From the NCBI GenBank assembly GCA_020850915.1, contig JADZDV010000177.1, positions 1-29,900 on the forward strand: a stretch of 29,900 bases of DNA, written 5' to 3'. The DNA is from Chloroflexota bacterium (GTDB lineage Bacteria; Chloroflexota; UBA6077; JADZDV01). The position numbers were made by a program, and so were the translations under genes. This document shows positions 1 to 6,672 of this stretch, one piece after another (positions within the stretch are counted from its first letter, which is position 1; the number at the start of each line of letters is the position of its first letter). The notes under the pieces are model-generated. The model had not been told where the DNA came from, did not search any database, and saw nothing but the letters and a program-made list of their open reading frames with translations.

Positions 1-116
1 GTCTCCCCGCAGGAGATCGCCATCATGTTCAGGCCGAATTCGCCCAGCCCCCCGAGCGGCACGACGTCCACTGGGGAGGCGCCGGGGGCGACTCCGCCGG
101 CTTCAGACACAATCAT
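1..116 (-). CDS. rnj: Ribonuclease J, N-terminal fragment (runs off the window)
   Basis: Reading the minus strand from the ATG at 116 gives 38 residues before the window edge. They contain VVPLGGLGEFGLNMMAI, the characteristic first strand and metal-domain entry of ribonuclease J (usually written PLGGLGEIGKNM). RNase J is a metallo-beta-lactamase-fold exo/endoribonuclease used in RNA decay and rRNA maturation. The catalytic HxHxDH motif would lie outside the window. Only a weak purine run (GGGA, 6 bases before the ATG) serves as ribosome site. The 166 bases up to the rsmA stop at 283 hold no gene that I can see, so rnj may have its own promoter there, though I found no convincing -35/-10 pair. 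The family call rests on this short N-terminus only. Confidence 0.8.
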   Translation of the reverse strand, partial: MIVSEAGGVAPGASPVDVVPLGGLGEFGLNMMAISCGE

Positions 117-282
117 GCAAGTCCCAGTCAGTGTCGACTTAGGTATCGGTCGTTTTGACTGACACCGGTTGGGGTCTGGCGACGCCACTCCGGGGGGTGC
201 CGGTCGATCGCCCTACTACTCGGCGTCGGTCGGCCAGGCCACTGGGAAGGCCTGTGAACAAATGGGGCAGATAGTGGCGAAA

Positions 283-1116
283 CTATAGCACAGGGGATGC
301 ACGGCTGGCAGCAAAAACGTCTGCAAGTCGTGCCATCTCAACGAGCTGCAAGGTTTCAGGTCGCCGCCGCGCTTCGATGCCCGCTGTCAAGAGGGCTTGC
401 TCGGCCGGGATTGCCAGGGTCGCCGCAAATGGCTCGAGGGCGTTGCGCAGTGTCTTGCGCCGCTGGGTGAATATGGTGCGCACCATCCGCGTGAAAAGCG
501 CCTCGTCTTCGATGGGCGCCGGCGAAGGTCTGAAGTCCAGCCGGACGACTGCGGATGAGACCTTCGGGGCGGGTCGAAACGCACCCGGTGGGAGCGACAG
601 CAGGCGCGTGACGTCAGCGCGGAGCGCCGTCAGCACGGTCAGAACGCCGTACTCGCCTGTCCCCACCTTCGCGACCAGCCGATCGGCGACCTCCTTCTGC
701 AGCATCAGCACCGCGTCGTGCAGGCCCCGAGTCGAGGTTGACAGCTCGAGCAGCCGAAACAGGATCGGCGAGGAGATGTTGTACGGCAGATTGCCGACGA
801 TCCGCACGGTGTGGTCATGGTCGAGTGGAACCCCGAGCCACGCGGTGATCGCGGCCTCGACGTCCAGGGCCAGAAAGTCCGCCGTGATGACCGTCACGTT
901 GGGCAGGCCGCGCGCCTCGAGCCGCTGTGCCAAGTCACGGTCGACTTCGATCGCAAGCAGCCGTTGAACGCAGGCAGCCAGCGGCAGCGTCAACGCGGCG
1001 CGGCCCGGACCGATCTCGACCATGTGATCGGTGGGGGCGGGTGCGACGGCGGACACGACCTTTCTGACCCAGGCAGGTTCGAGGAAGTGTTGCGCGAAGC
1101 GCTTGCGGGCGCGCAT
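283..1116 (-). CDS. rsmA: 16S rRNA (adenine1518/1519-N6)-dimethyltransferase RsmA/KsgA
   Basis: RsmA puts two methyl groups on each of two adjacent adenines near the 3' end of 16S rRNA, using SAM, as a late checkpoint in 30S assembly. The 277-residue protein is family-length. It opens with the RsmA signature KRFAQHFL (residues 5-12), then SAM motif I EIGPGRAALT (about 35-44), the acidic IEVD (56-59) and the catalytic NLPY (109-112) followed by NISSPILFRLL. The C-terminal third has the expected basic segment FTQRRKTLRNAL. The ATG overlaps the TGA of the upstream metallopeptidase gene by one base (TGATG), so translation is probably coupled. It is the last tightly packed gene of the run that begins with lexA. 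Confidence 0.96.
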   Translation of the reverse strand: MRARKRFAQHFLEPAWVRKVVSAVAPAPTDHMVEIGPGRAALTLPLAACVQRLLAIEVDRDLAQRLEARGLPNVTVITADFLALDVEAAITAWLGVPLDHDHTVRIVGNLPYNISSPILFRLLELSTSTRGLHDAVLMLQKEVADRLVAKVGTGEYGVLTVLTALRADVTRLLSLPPGAFRPAPKVSSAVVRLDFRPSPAPIEDEALFTRMVRTIFTQRRKTLRNALEPFAATLAIPAEQALLTAGIEARRRPETLQLVEMARLADVFAASRASPVL

Positions 1117-1535
1117 CAGGCGCCGTCCCCGTCCTGGTCGTCGTCAAACGTCTCGCCGCGCCAGTATCGCGCCTCGATGTCCATGATCTGTTCCTCGCTC
1201 ATCCCGAAGTAATGCCCGAGCTCGTGAATGAGCGTCTCGCCGATGGCGGCCACGACTTCCGTGTCGTCGCCGTCCGCCTCGTCCTCGATCGGTCGCTGAA
1301 AGAGGGTGATGTGATCGGGGAGGACGTTGCCGTAACCCCATCCGCGCTCCGGGAGGGGCGTGCCGGTGTACAGCCCGAGGAGCGTATCGGGCGGCTCCAC
1401 CTCCATCTCCAGAAGGAGCTCCTCGGACGGTTCGTCTTCGATCACGATGGCCAGATTGCGCACGTGTCTGGCAAAGCGTGGGGGTATCGTGTCGATGGCT
1501 TGCTCGACGCACACGCGGAACTGGGCGCGGGTCAT
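1116..1535 (-). CDS. Small zinc metallopeptidase family protein (zincin, HExxH)
   Basis: A 139-residue acidic protein with LIHELGHYFGMSEEQI; the HELGH at residues 104-108 is a zincin HExxH motif. Layout and size match the small family often called metallopeptidase family protein (Pfam Zincin_1, formerly DUF1025), whose substrate is unknown. The family usually carries HExGH followed by a glycine, as here. The tail is very acidic (DDDQDGDGA). An open frame continues upstream, but the start at 1535 is chosen because its ATG sits in an ATGA overlap with the nth stop and the family pattern begins directly after it. The stop overlaps the rsmA start by one base. Position between nth and rsmA suggests co-expression but does not reveal function. 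Confidence 0.85.
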   Translation of the reverse strand: MTRAQFRVCVEQAIDTIPPRFARHVRNLAIVIEDEPSEELLLEMEVEPPDTLLGLYTGTPLPERGWGYGNVLPDHITLFQRPIEDEADGDDTEVVAAIGETLIHELGHYFGMSEEQIMDIEARYWRGETFDDDQDGDGA

Positions 1536-2200
1536 GACCGAGGCCGCGTCCGGCGGGCCTTGACGACCACGCCCCCCGAAACCGCGAAGTCGCAGTCGAG
1601 GCGCGCGTGACACCGGGAACACGCCGGCGTGGGCCTGCATATGCGTCGGCCGTGCAGAATCAGCAGATCGGACGCGGCCGTCCATCGCTCCTTCGGGATC
1701 AACGCGCAGAGCTCCGCCTCCACTTGGACCGGGTCGTCACTATGTACGAGTCCGAGCCGGTTCGCCACGCGGAGCACGTGCCGGTCCACGGGCAGACCGG
1801 GCACGCCGAGGGCATGGCCCAGCACGACGTTCGCGGTCTTGCGGCCGACGCCCGGCAGCGCTGTCAGCGCGGTGATGTCAGCCGGGACATGGCCGCCGTG
1901 CCGCTCGACGAGCTGCGCGGCCATCGCGAGAAGCGCCCGTGACTTCTGCCGGAAGAAGCCAGTCGAGTGAATCAGCCCTTCGAGCCGTGCCTGGTCGCAC
2001 CGGGCCAGCGCCGCCGCGTCCGGGCAGGCATCGAACAGGGCTGGCGTCACCTCGTTCACGCGCCGATCGGTGGACTGCGCGGAAAGGATCGGGGCCACGA
2101 GCAGCTCGAAGGCGTTGCGGTAGCGCAGTTCGGTATCGGGATCGGGATGGTGGGTCTCGAGCGCATCGAGAATACGCGCGGTGACCGCCGTGGTCTTCAT
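1532..2200 (-). CDS. nth: Endonuclease III (base-excision DNA glycosylase/AP lyase)
   Basis: Endonuclease III removes oxidised pyrimidines from DNA and cleaves the abasic site. The 222-residue protein has the helix-hairpin-helix LPGVGRKTANVVLG with catalytic Lys121, and the catalytic Asp139 in PVDRHVLRVANRLGL. The C-terminus carries four cysteines for a 4Fe-4S cluster at 188, 194, 197 and 203. Their spacing is C-x5-C-x2-C-x5-C, one residue shorter in the first loop than the E. coli C-x6-C-x2-C-x5-C. The start at 2200 is preferred over an upstream in-frame start at 2257, because residues 1-45 then align with the E. coli start and the gene no longer overlaps its neighbour. It follows the DUF3467 gene by 16 bases and overlaps the metallopeptidase start by four. 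Confidence 0.95.
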   Translation of the reverse strand: MKTTAVTARILDALETHHPDPDTELRYRNAFELLVAPILSAQSTDRRVNEVTPALFDACPDAAALARCDQARLEGLIHSTGFFRQKSRALLAMAAQLVERHGGHVPADITALTALPGVGRKTANVVLGHALGVPGLPVDRHVLRVANRLGLVHSDDPVQVEAELCALIPKERWTAASDLLILHGRRICRPTPACSRCHARLDCDFAVSGGVVVKARRTRPRS

Positions 2201-2216
2201 CGCGAGCCGCGGGAAC

Positions 2217-2537
2217 TCAGTGAATCGGACCCTTGTCGGTGCCCGGGGCGGGCGCATTTGCCTCGGAGAAGACGCGCATATTGTCCTGAAGGGCCGCGAT
2301 CAATGTCGGGACGAACTGCACGGGAATGACCATCCTGGCGCGCACCGGAGCCCGCACGGTCTGGTCAGCCTCGGCGCGGCGGATTTCCTTCTCGGACAGA
2401 GGTTCGACTTCGCAGAAGGTCAGCGTGAAGTCGAAGGGGGTGTGCGCGACCGCGCAGAAGTTCGCGTAGGTGCGTTCCGGTCCCGGCACCGACTCGTCGG
2501 GTACGATGGTGAAGTTGATCTGCTTGCGCTCGGACAT
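2217..2537 (-). CDS. DUF3467-type protein
   Basis: A 106-residue soluble protein. The stretch YANFCAVAHTPFDFTLTF, followed by an acidic linker and then ARMVIPVQFVPTLIAALQDNM, matches the layout of the DUF3467 family, whose members have no established function. There is no signal peptide or membrane segment. It lies 29 bases after the lexA stop and 16 bases before nth. No Shine-Dalgarno sequence precedes its ATG; instead an extended -10-like element lies 7 bases upstream (see 2545-2553). It may therefore be read both from lexA and from its own, possibly leaderless, transcript. A role near DNA repair or ribosome biogenesis is only suggested by position. Confidence 0.8.
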   Translation of the reverse strand: MSERKQINFTIVPDESVPGPERTYANFCAVAHTPFDFTLTFCEVEPLSEKEIRRAEADQTVRAPVRARMVIPVQFVPTLIAALQDNMRVFSEANAPAPGTDKGPIH

Positions 2538-2544
2538 GCCGGCC

Positions 2545-2553
2545 AGTCTAGCA
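2545..2553 (-). promoter_or_regulatory. Candidate extended -10 for the DUF3467 gene (leaderless type)
   Basis: On the minus strand TGCTAGACT is a TGn extended -10 with a TANNNT hexamer. It ends 7 bases before the ATG at 2537, so transcription would start at or within a base or two of the start codon. No ribosome-binding site is present. No clear -35 was found, which an extended -10 may not need. Predicted from sequence only. Confidence 0.4.
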
Positions 2554-2566
2554 GTTCGCAGGGGCT

Positions 2567-3175
2567 TCAGTACTTCCTCATCACCCCGACCACCACGCCC
2601 TGTATCTGGACCCCGTCTGGATCGACGTAAATCGGCGCCATCGTTGGATTAGCGGGCTGCAGGCGGATGCGCCCGCTCTCGCGGTAGAATTTCTTGAGTG
2701 TGGCATCCTGGCCGTTGACGAGCGCAATGACCATTTCTCCGTTGTCCGCGCTCTTGCGATCCTCCACCACGACCCAGTCGCCGTCGCGAATCTGTTCGTC
2801 GATCATCGATTCGCCGCGCACGCGCAGCACGTAGGTGTCGCGCTTGCCCGCCACGAGCGATTCGGGCACCGCGATAGTCTCGTTGCCAGCGATCGCCTCG
2901 ATCGGCATGCCCGCGGCCACGTATCCGAGCAGCGGAACCTCGACGGCCCGGCCACCCGAGCGGCTTGGGAGCAGCTCGACCGACCGACTCCGATTCCAGG
3001 ATCGGCGGATGAAGCCCTTGTCCTGCAGGTTGGTCAGGTGCTTGTGCACGGTGGCCAGCGAGGACAGGCTGAAGCGACGGCCGATTTCCTCGAGACTCGG
3101 CGCGTAGCCGTGCTGCTGGATGAACTCGTTGAGATAGTCGAGGATCTCGCGCTGGCGTTTCGTCAGGGGCTGCAT
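2567..3175 (-). CDS. lexA: LexA repressor, SOS regulator
   Basis: LexA represses DNA-damage genes and cleaves itself when RecA filaments form. This protein has 202 residues, the same as E. coli LexA. Residues 1-70 form the winged helix-turn-helix (LTKRQREILDYLNEF, then PSLEEIGRRFSLSSLATVHKH). The self-cleavage site is Ala88-Gly89 in GYVAAGMP, the catalytic Ser123 lies in VRGESMID and the catalytic Lys161 in ATLKKFY. The start at 3175 is chosen over an upstream in-frame start because AAAGGAG lies seven bases before this ATG, and because the family begins with this MxxLTKRQ pattern. It heads the minus-strand run lexA-DUF3467-nth-metallopeptidase-rsmA, so some of these may respond to DNA damage. 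It is divergent from a pfkB-type kinase. Confidence 0.97.
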   Translation of the reverse strand: MQPLTKRQREILDYLNEFIQQHGYAPSLEEIGRRFSLSSLATVHKHLTNLQDKGFIRRSWNRSRSVELLPSRSGGRAVEVPLLGYVAAGMPIEAIAGNETIAVPESLVAGKRDTYVLRVRGESMIDEQIRDGDWVVVEDRKSADNGEMVIALVNGQDATLKKFYRESGRIRLQPANPTMAPIYVDPDGVQIQGVVVGVMRKY

Positions 3176-3200
3176 GTGGACTCCTTTAGCTGTCCCTTCG

Positions 3201-3238
3201 CTTTCGCTCTGGAAGCGTAGACAAAACAAAGGCGAAAG
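3201..3238. repeat. Inverted repeat CTTTCGC/GCGAAAG across the lexA promoter (operator candidate)
   Basis: A perfect 7-base inverted repeat, CTTTCGC at 3201-3207 and GCGAAAG at 3232-3238, flanks the lexA -10 and touches its -35. A further partial copy (CTTCG at 3196-3200) lies next to the first arm. LexA usually represses its own gene, so this is the natural place for an SOS box. It does not match the E. coli CTGT-N8-ACAG or the Gram-positive GAAC-N4-GTTC box. The 24-base gap between arms is wide, so the assignment is tentative. Confidence 0.3.
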
Positions 3239-3242
3239 TCAA
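3214..3242 (-). promoter_or_regulatory. lexA promoter, -35 TTGACT / -10 TACGCT
   Basis: On the minus strand TTGACT (3242-3237) and TACGCT (3219-3214) are separated by 17 bases. The -35 matches consensus at five of six positions, the -10 at three. The start would fall near 3207, giving a leader of about 30 bases that includes the strong AAAGGAG before lexA. Confidence 0.5.
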
Positions 3243-3247
3243 CACGA

Positions 3248-3256
3248 TGCTATTCT
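3248..3256 (+). promoter_or_regulatory. Candidate extended -10 for the pfkB gene (leaderless type)
   Basis: TGCTATTCT is a TGn extended -10 whose hexamer TATTCT ends six bases before the GTG at 3263, placing the predicted transcription start on the GTG itself. No Shine-Dalgarno sequence precedes this start. It lies back to back with the lexA promoter, so a repressor bound there could affect both genes. Confidence 0.45.
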
Positions 3257-3262
3257 CGTGAC

Positions 3263-4219
3263 GTGCGCCTTCCCTTGCGGCTACCGAGTGCCGATGGCCG
3301 CCGCCACGATTTGCTGGCTCTGGGGGCCAACAGCATCGACCTGCTCACTCTGGTCGATTCCTTTCCGGTCCCGAACGGTAAACAACCCATGGCAGGCTTT
3401 GCCGAGGTCCCGGGCGGGGAAGCGGCGACGGCCGCTGTGACGGTCGTGCGTCTGGGGTTCACGGCACGTTATATCGGCCGCTTCGGTCGTGACCGGTTCG
3501 GGCGGATGGGGCTGGCCAGCCTGGCACGAGCAGGTGTGGACGTTGGAAGCGCCATCACTACCGCGAGCGCGGCCAGCCAGTTCGCAGTGATCCTCGTGGA
3601 GGCCACCACCGGCGATCGGAGCGTAATCTACAGGCGCGAACGAGGAATCGCCCTGCTGCCCGAAGACGTCCCATCGGCTGCGGCGGCGGCCGCGCGTGTC
3701 CTGCTGGCCGATGGACATGCGATCCCGGCCGCGATTGTCGCCGCCACAGCCGCGCGCGCCGCGGGCACCCCCACGGTGCTGGATCTGGATGACGTGACGC
3801 CGGGGCTCGATCGCCTCATCGCGTTGTCGGACATCGTGTTCGCCGCGGCGGGTCTTCCCGAACGGCTCACCGGACGCGAGAGTCCGGGGGCTGCGCTGGC
3901 GGCGATCCAGCGCGACAGTGGCGCCACCATCGTGGGAGTCACGCTCGGCCCCGAGGGCAGCCTGACACGGGTCGGGGGTCACGAGATTCACACGCCCGGC
4001 TTTGCGATCGAGGTCGTCGATACCACGGGCGCGGGCGACGCGTTCCGCGGCGGTTTCATTGGCGGCTGGCTGGCACAGGGGGACGGTGCCGTCCTGGAGG
4101 ACGTGCTGCGGTTCGCCCACGCCGTCGCGGCCCTTTCGTGCCGGGGCCTCGGCGCACGTTCGGCCCTGCCGGCACGGGCGGACGTCGAATCGCTGCTGTC
4201 CGGGTCCTGGACGGAGTAG
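3263..4219 (+). CDS. PfkB/ribokinase-family carbohydrate kinase
   Basis: A 318-residue cytoplasmic kinase of the ribokinase superfamily, which phosphorylates sugars or nucleosides with ATP. The N-terminal di-glycine substrate motif is seen at residues 51-52 (PGGEAATAAVTVVRLG), followed by the GRFGRDRFGRMG segment. The anion-hole and catalytic-base motif DTTGAGDAFRGGF is at 253-265, with Asp259 as the base. The substrate cannot be read from sequence. The start is a GTG with no ribosome site but with a TATTCT hexamer six bases upstream, so the mRNA may be leaderless. It is divergent from lexA (87 bases between starts). The ECF sigma gene begins 52 bases after its stop, with no evident functional link. 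Confidence 0.9.
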   Translation: MRLPLRLPSADGRRHDLLALGANSIDLLTLVDSFPVPNGKQPMAGFAEVPGGEAATAAVTVVRLGFTARYIGRFGRDRFGRMGLASLARAGVDVGSAITTASAASQFAVILVEATTGDRSVIYRRERGIALLPEDVPSAAAAAARVLLADGHAIPAAIVAATAARAAGTPTVLDLDDVTPGLDRLIALSDIVFAAAGLPERLTGRESPGAALAAIQRDSGATIVGVTLGPEGSLTRVGGHEIHTPGFAIEVVDTTGAGDAFRGGFIGGWLAQGDGAVLEDVLRFAHAVAALSCRGLGARSALPARADVESLLSGSWTE

Positions 4220-4271
4220 ATTCAACCTTCTGCTCACGGACCGGTCTAACGGTGGCAATGGGTATGTGGTC

Positions 4272-4928
4272 ATGAATCATGCAGGGGTCACCCACGTCTG
4301 GCCTTCGGCGCTGCCGGTCTCCGCGGAGCCAGCCGTGAGCGCTCATCCGCCGGAGCTCGAGTCCTTGAACGGTGCGACGGACCGATTCGGCGGTCTTCAC
4401 GACTCGGTACTCGTACGCGCGTCGGTGAACGGCGAGCGCGAGGCGTTCGACGAAATCGTCACGCGACACCGCCGCACGGTCTATCGAGTCTGCTTGAGAT
4501 ACGCGGGTACGCACGAGGATGCCAGCGATCTCGTCCAGGAGGTCTTCGTGCGCGCCTGGCGCGGCTTGCGCACCTTCAAGGGCCAGGCGCAATTCTCGAC
4601 GTGGCTGTACCGCGTGGCCGTCAACGTCTGCCTGAACCGGGCCAGCATCCGGCGTCTCGACGTCGAGCCGCTCGAGTCGGACCGCTTCGAGGACCCCAAC
4701 GCGGTGGATCCTCATCAGAATCTCGTGCGTGCGGACCGCGCGACGGCCGTGCGACGGGCCGTGGCGACGTTGCCGAAAAAACAACGCGCCACGCTCATCC
4801 TGCGCGCGTACCACGACCTGTCCCACCAGGAGATCGCCGACATTCTCGGCAGTTCCGTGGGGGCCGTGAAGGCGAACTTCTTCCACGCGCTGGCAAATCT
4901 GAAGCGCGCACTGGGAAACGTGCCATGA
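4272..4928 (+). CDS. ECF-type RNA polymerase sigma factor
   Basis: A sigma-70 family protein of 218 residues with only regions 2 and 4, as in the ECF group. Region 2 runs from FDEIVTRHRRTVYRVCLRYA through DASDLVQEVFVRAWRGLRTF to FSTWLYRVAVNVCLN. Region 4 runs from LPKKQRATLILRAYHDLS through HQEIADILGSSVGAVKANFF to HALANLKRAL. About 45 residues of non-conserved sequence precede region 2. The ATG at 4272 is the first plausible start. A GTG at 4335, with GGAG six bases upstream, is a good alternative that would shorten the protein to 197 residues. The stop overlaps the anti-sigma ATG (ATGA), as is usual for sigma/anti-sigma pairs. The regulated genes probably include the two envelope proteins downstream. 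Confidence 0.93.
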   Translation: MNHAGVTHVWPSALPVSAEPAVSAHPPELESLNGATDRFGGLHDSVLVRASVNGEREAFDEIVTRHRRTVYRVCLRYAGTHEDASDLVQEVFVRAWRGLRTFKGQAQFSTWLYRVAVNVCLNRASIRRLDVEPLESDRFEDPNAVDPHQNLVRADRATAVRRAVATLPKKQRATLILRAYHDLSHQEIADILGSSVGAVKANFFHALANLKRALGNVP

Positions 4929-5497
4929 CGCATCTTTCTCCTGACGAGCTCATCGACGCGATCGAGGGGCTTCTGGACTCGGATCGCCAGTCCCACGTCG
5001 CGGGGTGCGAGGCCTGCCGCAGCGAGGTTGAGCGTCTCCGCGCGGTCTTACACGAGGCACAGGACAGCGACGTGCCGGAGCCGTCGCTGCTCTTCTGGGA
5101 CCAGTTGTCCACTCGTGTCCGGGCGGCCATTACCGTGGAGGCCGACCCTTCTCGCGGCTGGCGCCCCGCCTGGTTCGAGTGGCCCGTTCTGGCGCCGATC
5201 GCGGCTTTGGCGGCGCTGGTGGCGGCGCTGGCGACCGCTATTCCGGTCGCGCCACGCTCCGTCAGCGAGCTCGCCGCAACCGGGCTGGCGCCCCAGCCGC
5301 TCGCGCCGGTGGAGGTGGACGATCGGTGGCGGCTGGTTTCGGGCATGCTCGGCCGTGTGACCTGGGAGATCGCCCGCGAGGCAGGGCTGATGCCCGATCC
5401 GGGAGGGACCCATCTCGCCGTTGCGGGCTTGACGAGGGCCGAGCACGACGAGCTGCTGCGGCTCCTCAGGGCCGAGCTGTCGCCCCGGGTGAACTGA
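4925..5497 (+). CDS. Membrane-anchored zinc anti-sigma factor
   Basis: A 190-residue protein whose first 40 residues carry His24-x3-Cys28-x2-Cys31 (SHVAGCEAC), the zinc-binding anti-sigma (ZAS) signature. One hydrophobic segment at about residues 86-107 (WPVLAPIAALAALVAALATA) would cross the inner membrane, leaving about 80 residues outside. The last part (TRAEHDELLRLLRAEL) is helical. In this family the cytoplasmic ZAS domain holds the partner sigma factor until an envelope signal releases it. Here the partner is the ECF sigma directly upstream, whose stop overlaps this ATG by four bases. The outer domain matches nothing I recognise, so the signal is unknown. Confidence 0.88.
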   Translation: MTHLSPDELIDAIEGLLDSDRQSHVAGCEACRSEVERLRAVLHEAQDSDVPEPSLLFWDQLSTRVRAAITVEADPSRGWRPAWFEWPVLAPIAALAALVAALATAIPVAPRSVSELAATGLAPQPLAPVEVDDRWRLVSGMLGRVTWEIAREAGLMPDPGGTHLAVAGLTRAEHDELLRLLRAELSPRVN

Positions 5498-5510
5498 TCA
5501 GGAGCTGACC

Positions 5511-6047
5511 ATGAGGTATCTTCTCTGGGCCGTCGCGTTGACCGTGCTCCTGCCCGTCCCAGTCGCCGCACAGCCGCCCCCCCGGCTGCCGGATCCGCCA
5601 CCGGAAATGGCACCGACCGAAGTGCAGCGGCTCTTCGACGCCTATCTGATCATGCAAGCGCAGGAGGCACTGGGGCTGAGCGAAGCGCAGTACGCACCGT
5701 TCATTACGCGGCTGCGCACGCTCCAGGACGCCCGCCGTGGGAACCAACGTGAGCGGTTTCAGATTCTGGCGCAGTTGCAGCGCCTGACCGATCCGAAGGC
5801 GCTCCGGCCGGCTGATGAGGCGACGGTCAAGGAGCGATTGGACGCGCTGCAGCAGCTCGAGTCGCGGTCGGCCGCCGAGCTGCGGCGGTTCTATCACGCG
5901 ATCGACGAGCTGCTCAACACGAACCAGCAGGCGCGGTTCCGCATCTTCGAAGAGGAGATGGAGCGGCGCAAGCTGGAGCTGCTGCTGCGGGCCCGGGAGA
6001 ACAGTCGGCCCACCGGGAACCCGCGCCGCCCGCCGCCGCCCCGGTAG
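5511..6047 (+). CDS. Exported Spy/CpxP-like helical protein
   Basis: A 178-residue protein with a signal peptide (MRYLLWAVALTVLLPVPVAA, cleavage likely after residue 20) and a mature part that is almost wholly helical and charged. Two variants of the LTxxQ motif typical of Spy/CpxP/ZraP periplasmic proteins are visible: LSEAQ in LGLSEAQYAPFITRLRTLQ, and LNTNQ in LLNTNQQARFRIFEEEMERR. Such proteins act as periplasmic chaperones or metal/stress sensors. The C-terminal tail is proline- and arginine-rich. AGGAG lies six bases before the ATG. It follows the anti-sigma gene by 13 bases, which fits a role as sensor or target of that sigma system; this last point is inference. Confidence 0.75.
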   Translation: MRYLLWAVALTVLLPVPVAAQPPPRLPDPPPEMAPTEVQRLFDAYLIMQAQEALGLSEAQYAPFITRLRTLQDARRGNQRERFQILAQLQRLTDPKALRPADEATVKERLDALQQLESRSAAELRRFYHAIDELLNTNQQARFRIFEEEMERRKLELLLRARENSRPTGNPRRPPPPR

Positions 6048-6069
6048 CTCGGGTCGGTCGATCAGGGCG

Positions 6070-6075
6070 TACAAT
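6070..6075 (+). promoter_or_regulatory. Candidate -10 TACAAT for the gene at 6082 (leaderless type)
   Basis: TACAAT matches the -10 consensus at five of six positions and ends six bases before the ATG at 6082, so the predicted transcript begins on the start codon. The AGGG between them is only one base from the ATG, too close to act as a ribosome site. No clear -35 was found. Confidence 0.45.
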
Positions 6076-6081
6076 TAGGGC

Positions 6082-6660
6082 ATGCGAGTGGTTATCGCAC
6101 TCGTCGCCGCGGGCACGCTGCTGACGGCGACCGACCTGACCCCTCAGAAGGCCGAGGTCTTTCGGCAGAAGATGCTCGCGATCCGCCTCCACAGCGAAGC
6201 CGGCACCGCTCCGGGACGCCGAACGATCATGCCGGAAGATGAGGTCAACTCGTACTTCCGCTTCCGCGGTCCCGAGGTCCTCCCCTCTGGCATTGCCGAT
6301 CCTCGTGTCACCCTGCTCGGGGCCAGCCGTGTCGTCGGTCGCGCCACGGTCGATCTCGATGCCGTGCGCCAGACCCGCGGCACGGGTGGCTGGTTCGACC
6401 CGCTCAGCTATCTCAGCGGCCGGCTGCCGGTGGTGGTCACCGGGACCTTGCGGGGGGAGCGGGGTGCAGCCCATTTCACGCTCGAGCAAGCCGAAGTCTC
6501 GGGTGTATCGGTCCCGAAGAGCCTGCTTCAGGAGCTCGTGAGCTATTACACGCGTTCTCCCGACGCCCCCCGGGGACTTGACCTGGATGCCCCCTTCGAC
6601 ATGCCATCGGGCATTGACCGGCTCGTCGTCGAGCCGGGTCGCGCGATTCTCGTGCAGTAG
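6082..6660 (+). CDS. Exported protein of unknown function
   Basis: A 192-residue protein that I do not recognise. It begins with a short signal-like segment (MRVVIALVAAGTLLTA). The mature part contains MPEDEVNSYFRFRG, alternating strand-like stretches (DPRVTLLGASRVVGRATVDLDA, LPVVVTGTLRGERGAAHF given here in pieces) and an ending SGIDRLVVEPGRAILVQ. The strand-rich pattern with VSGVSVPKSLLQELV recalls small lipid-binding envelope proteins of the DUF2993/TULIP kind, but this is only a resemblance. It follows the Spy-like gene by 34 bases and ends 12 bases before recG. It may belong to the sigma-dependent envelope group or be read from its own TACAAT promoter. Confidence 0.7.
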   Translation: MRVVIALVAAGTLLTATDLTPQKAEVFRQKMLAIRLHSEAGTAPGRRTIMPEDEVNSYFRFRGPEVLPSGIADPRVTLLGASRVVGRATVDLDAVRQTRGTGGWFDPLSYLSGRLPVVVTGTLRGERGAAHFTLEQAEVSGVSVPKSLLQELVSYYTRSPDAPRGLDLDAPFDMPSGIDRLVVEPGRAILVQ

Positions 6661-6672
6661 GATCAGCGGGTC

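Noticed and set aside
121..175. Inverted GTCAGT/ACTGAC words upstream of rnj
   Set aside because: The arms are only six bases and the flanks do not extend the pairing; chance is likely.
377..967. Long plus-strand open frame opposite rsmA
   Set aside because: It is an Arg/Ser-rich shadow in GC-rich DNA; rsmA on the minus strand has all family motifs.
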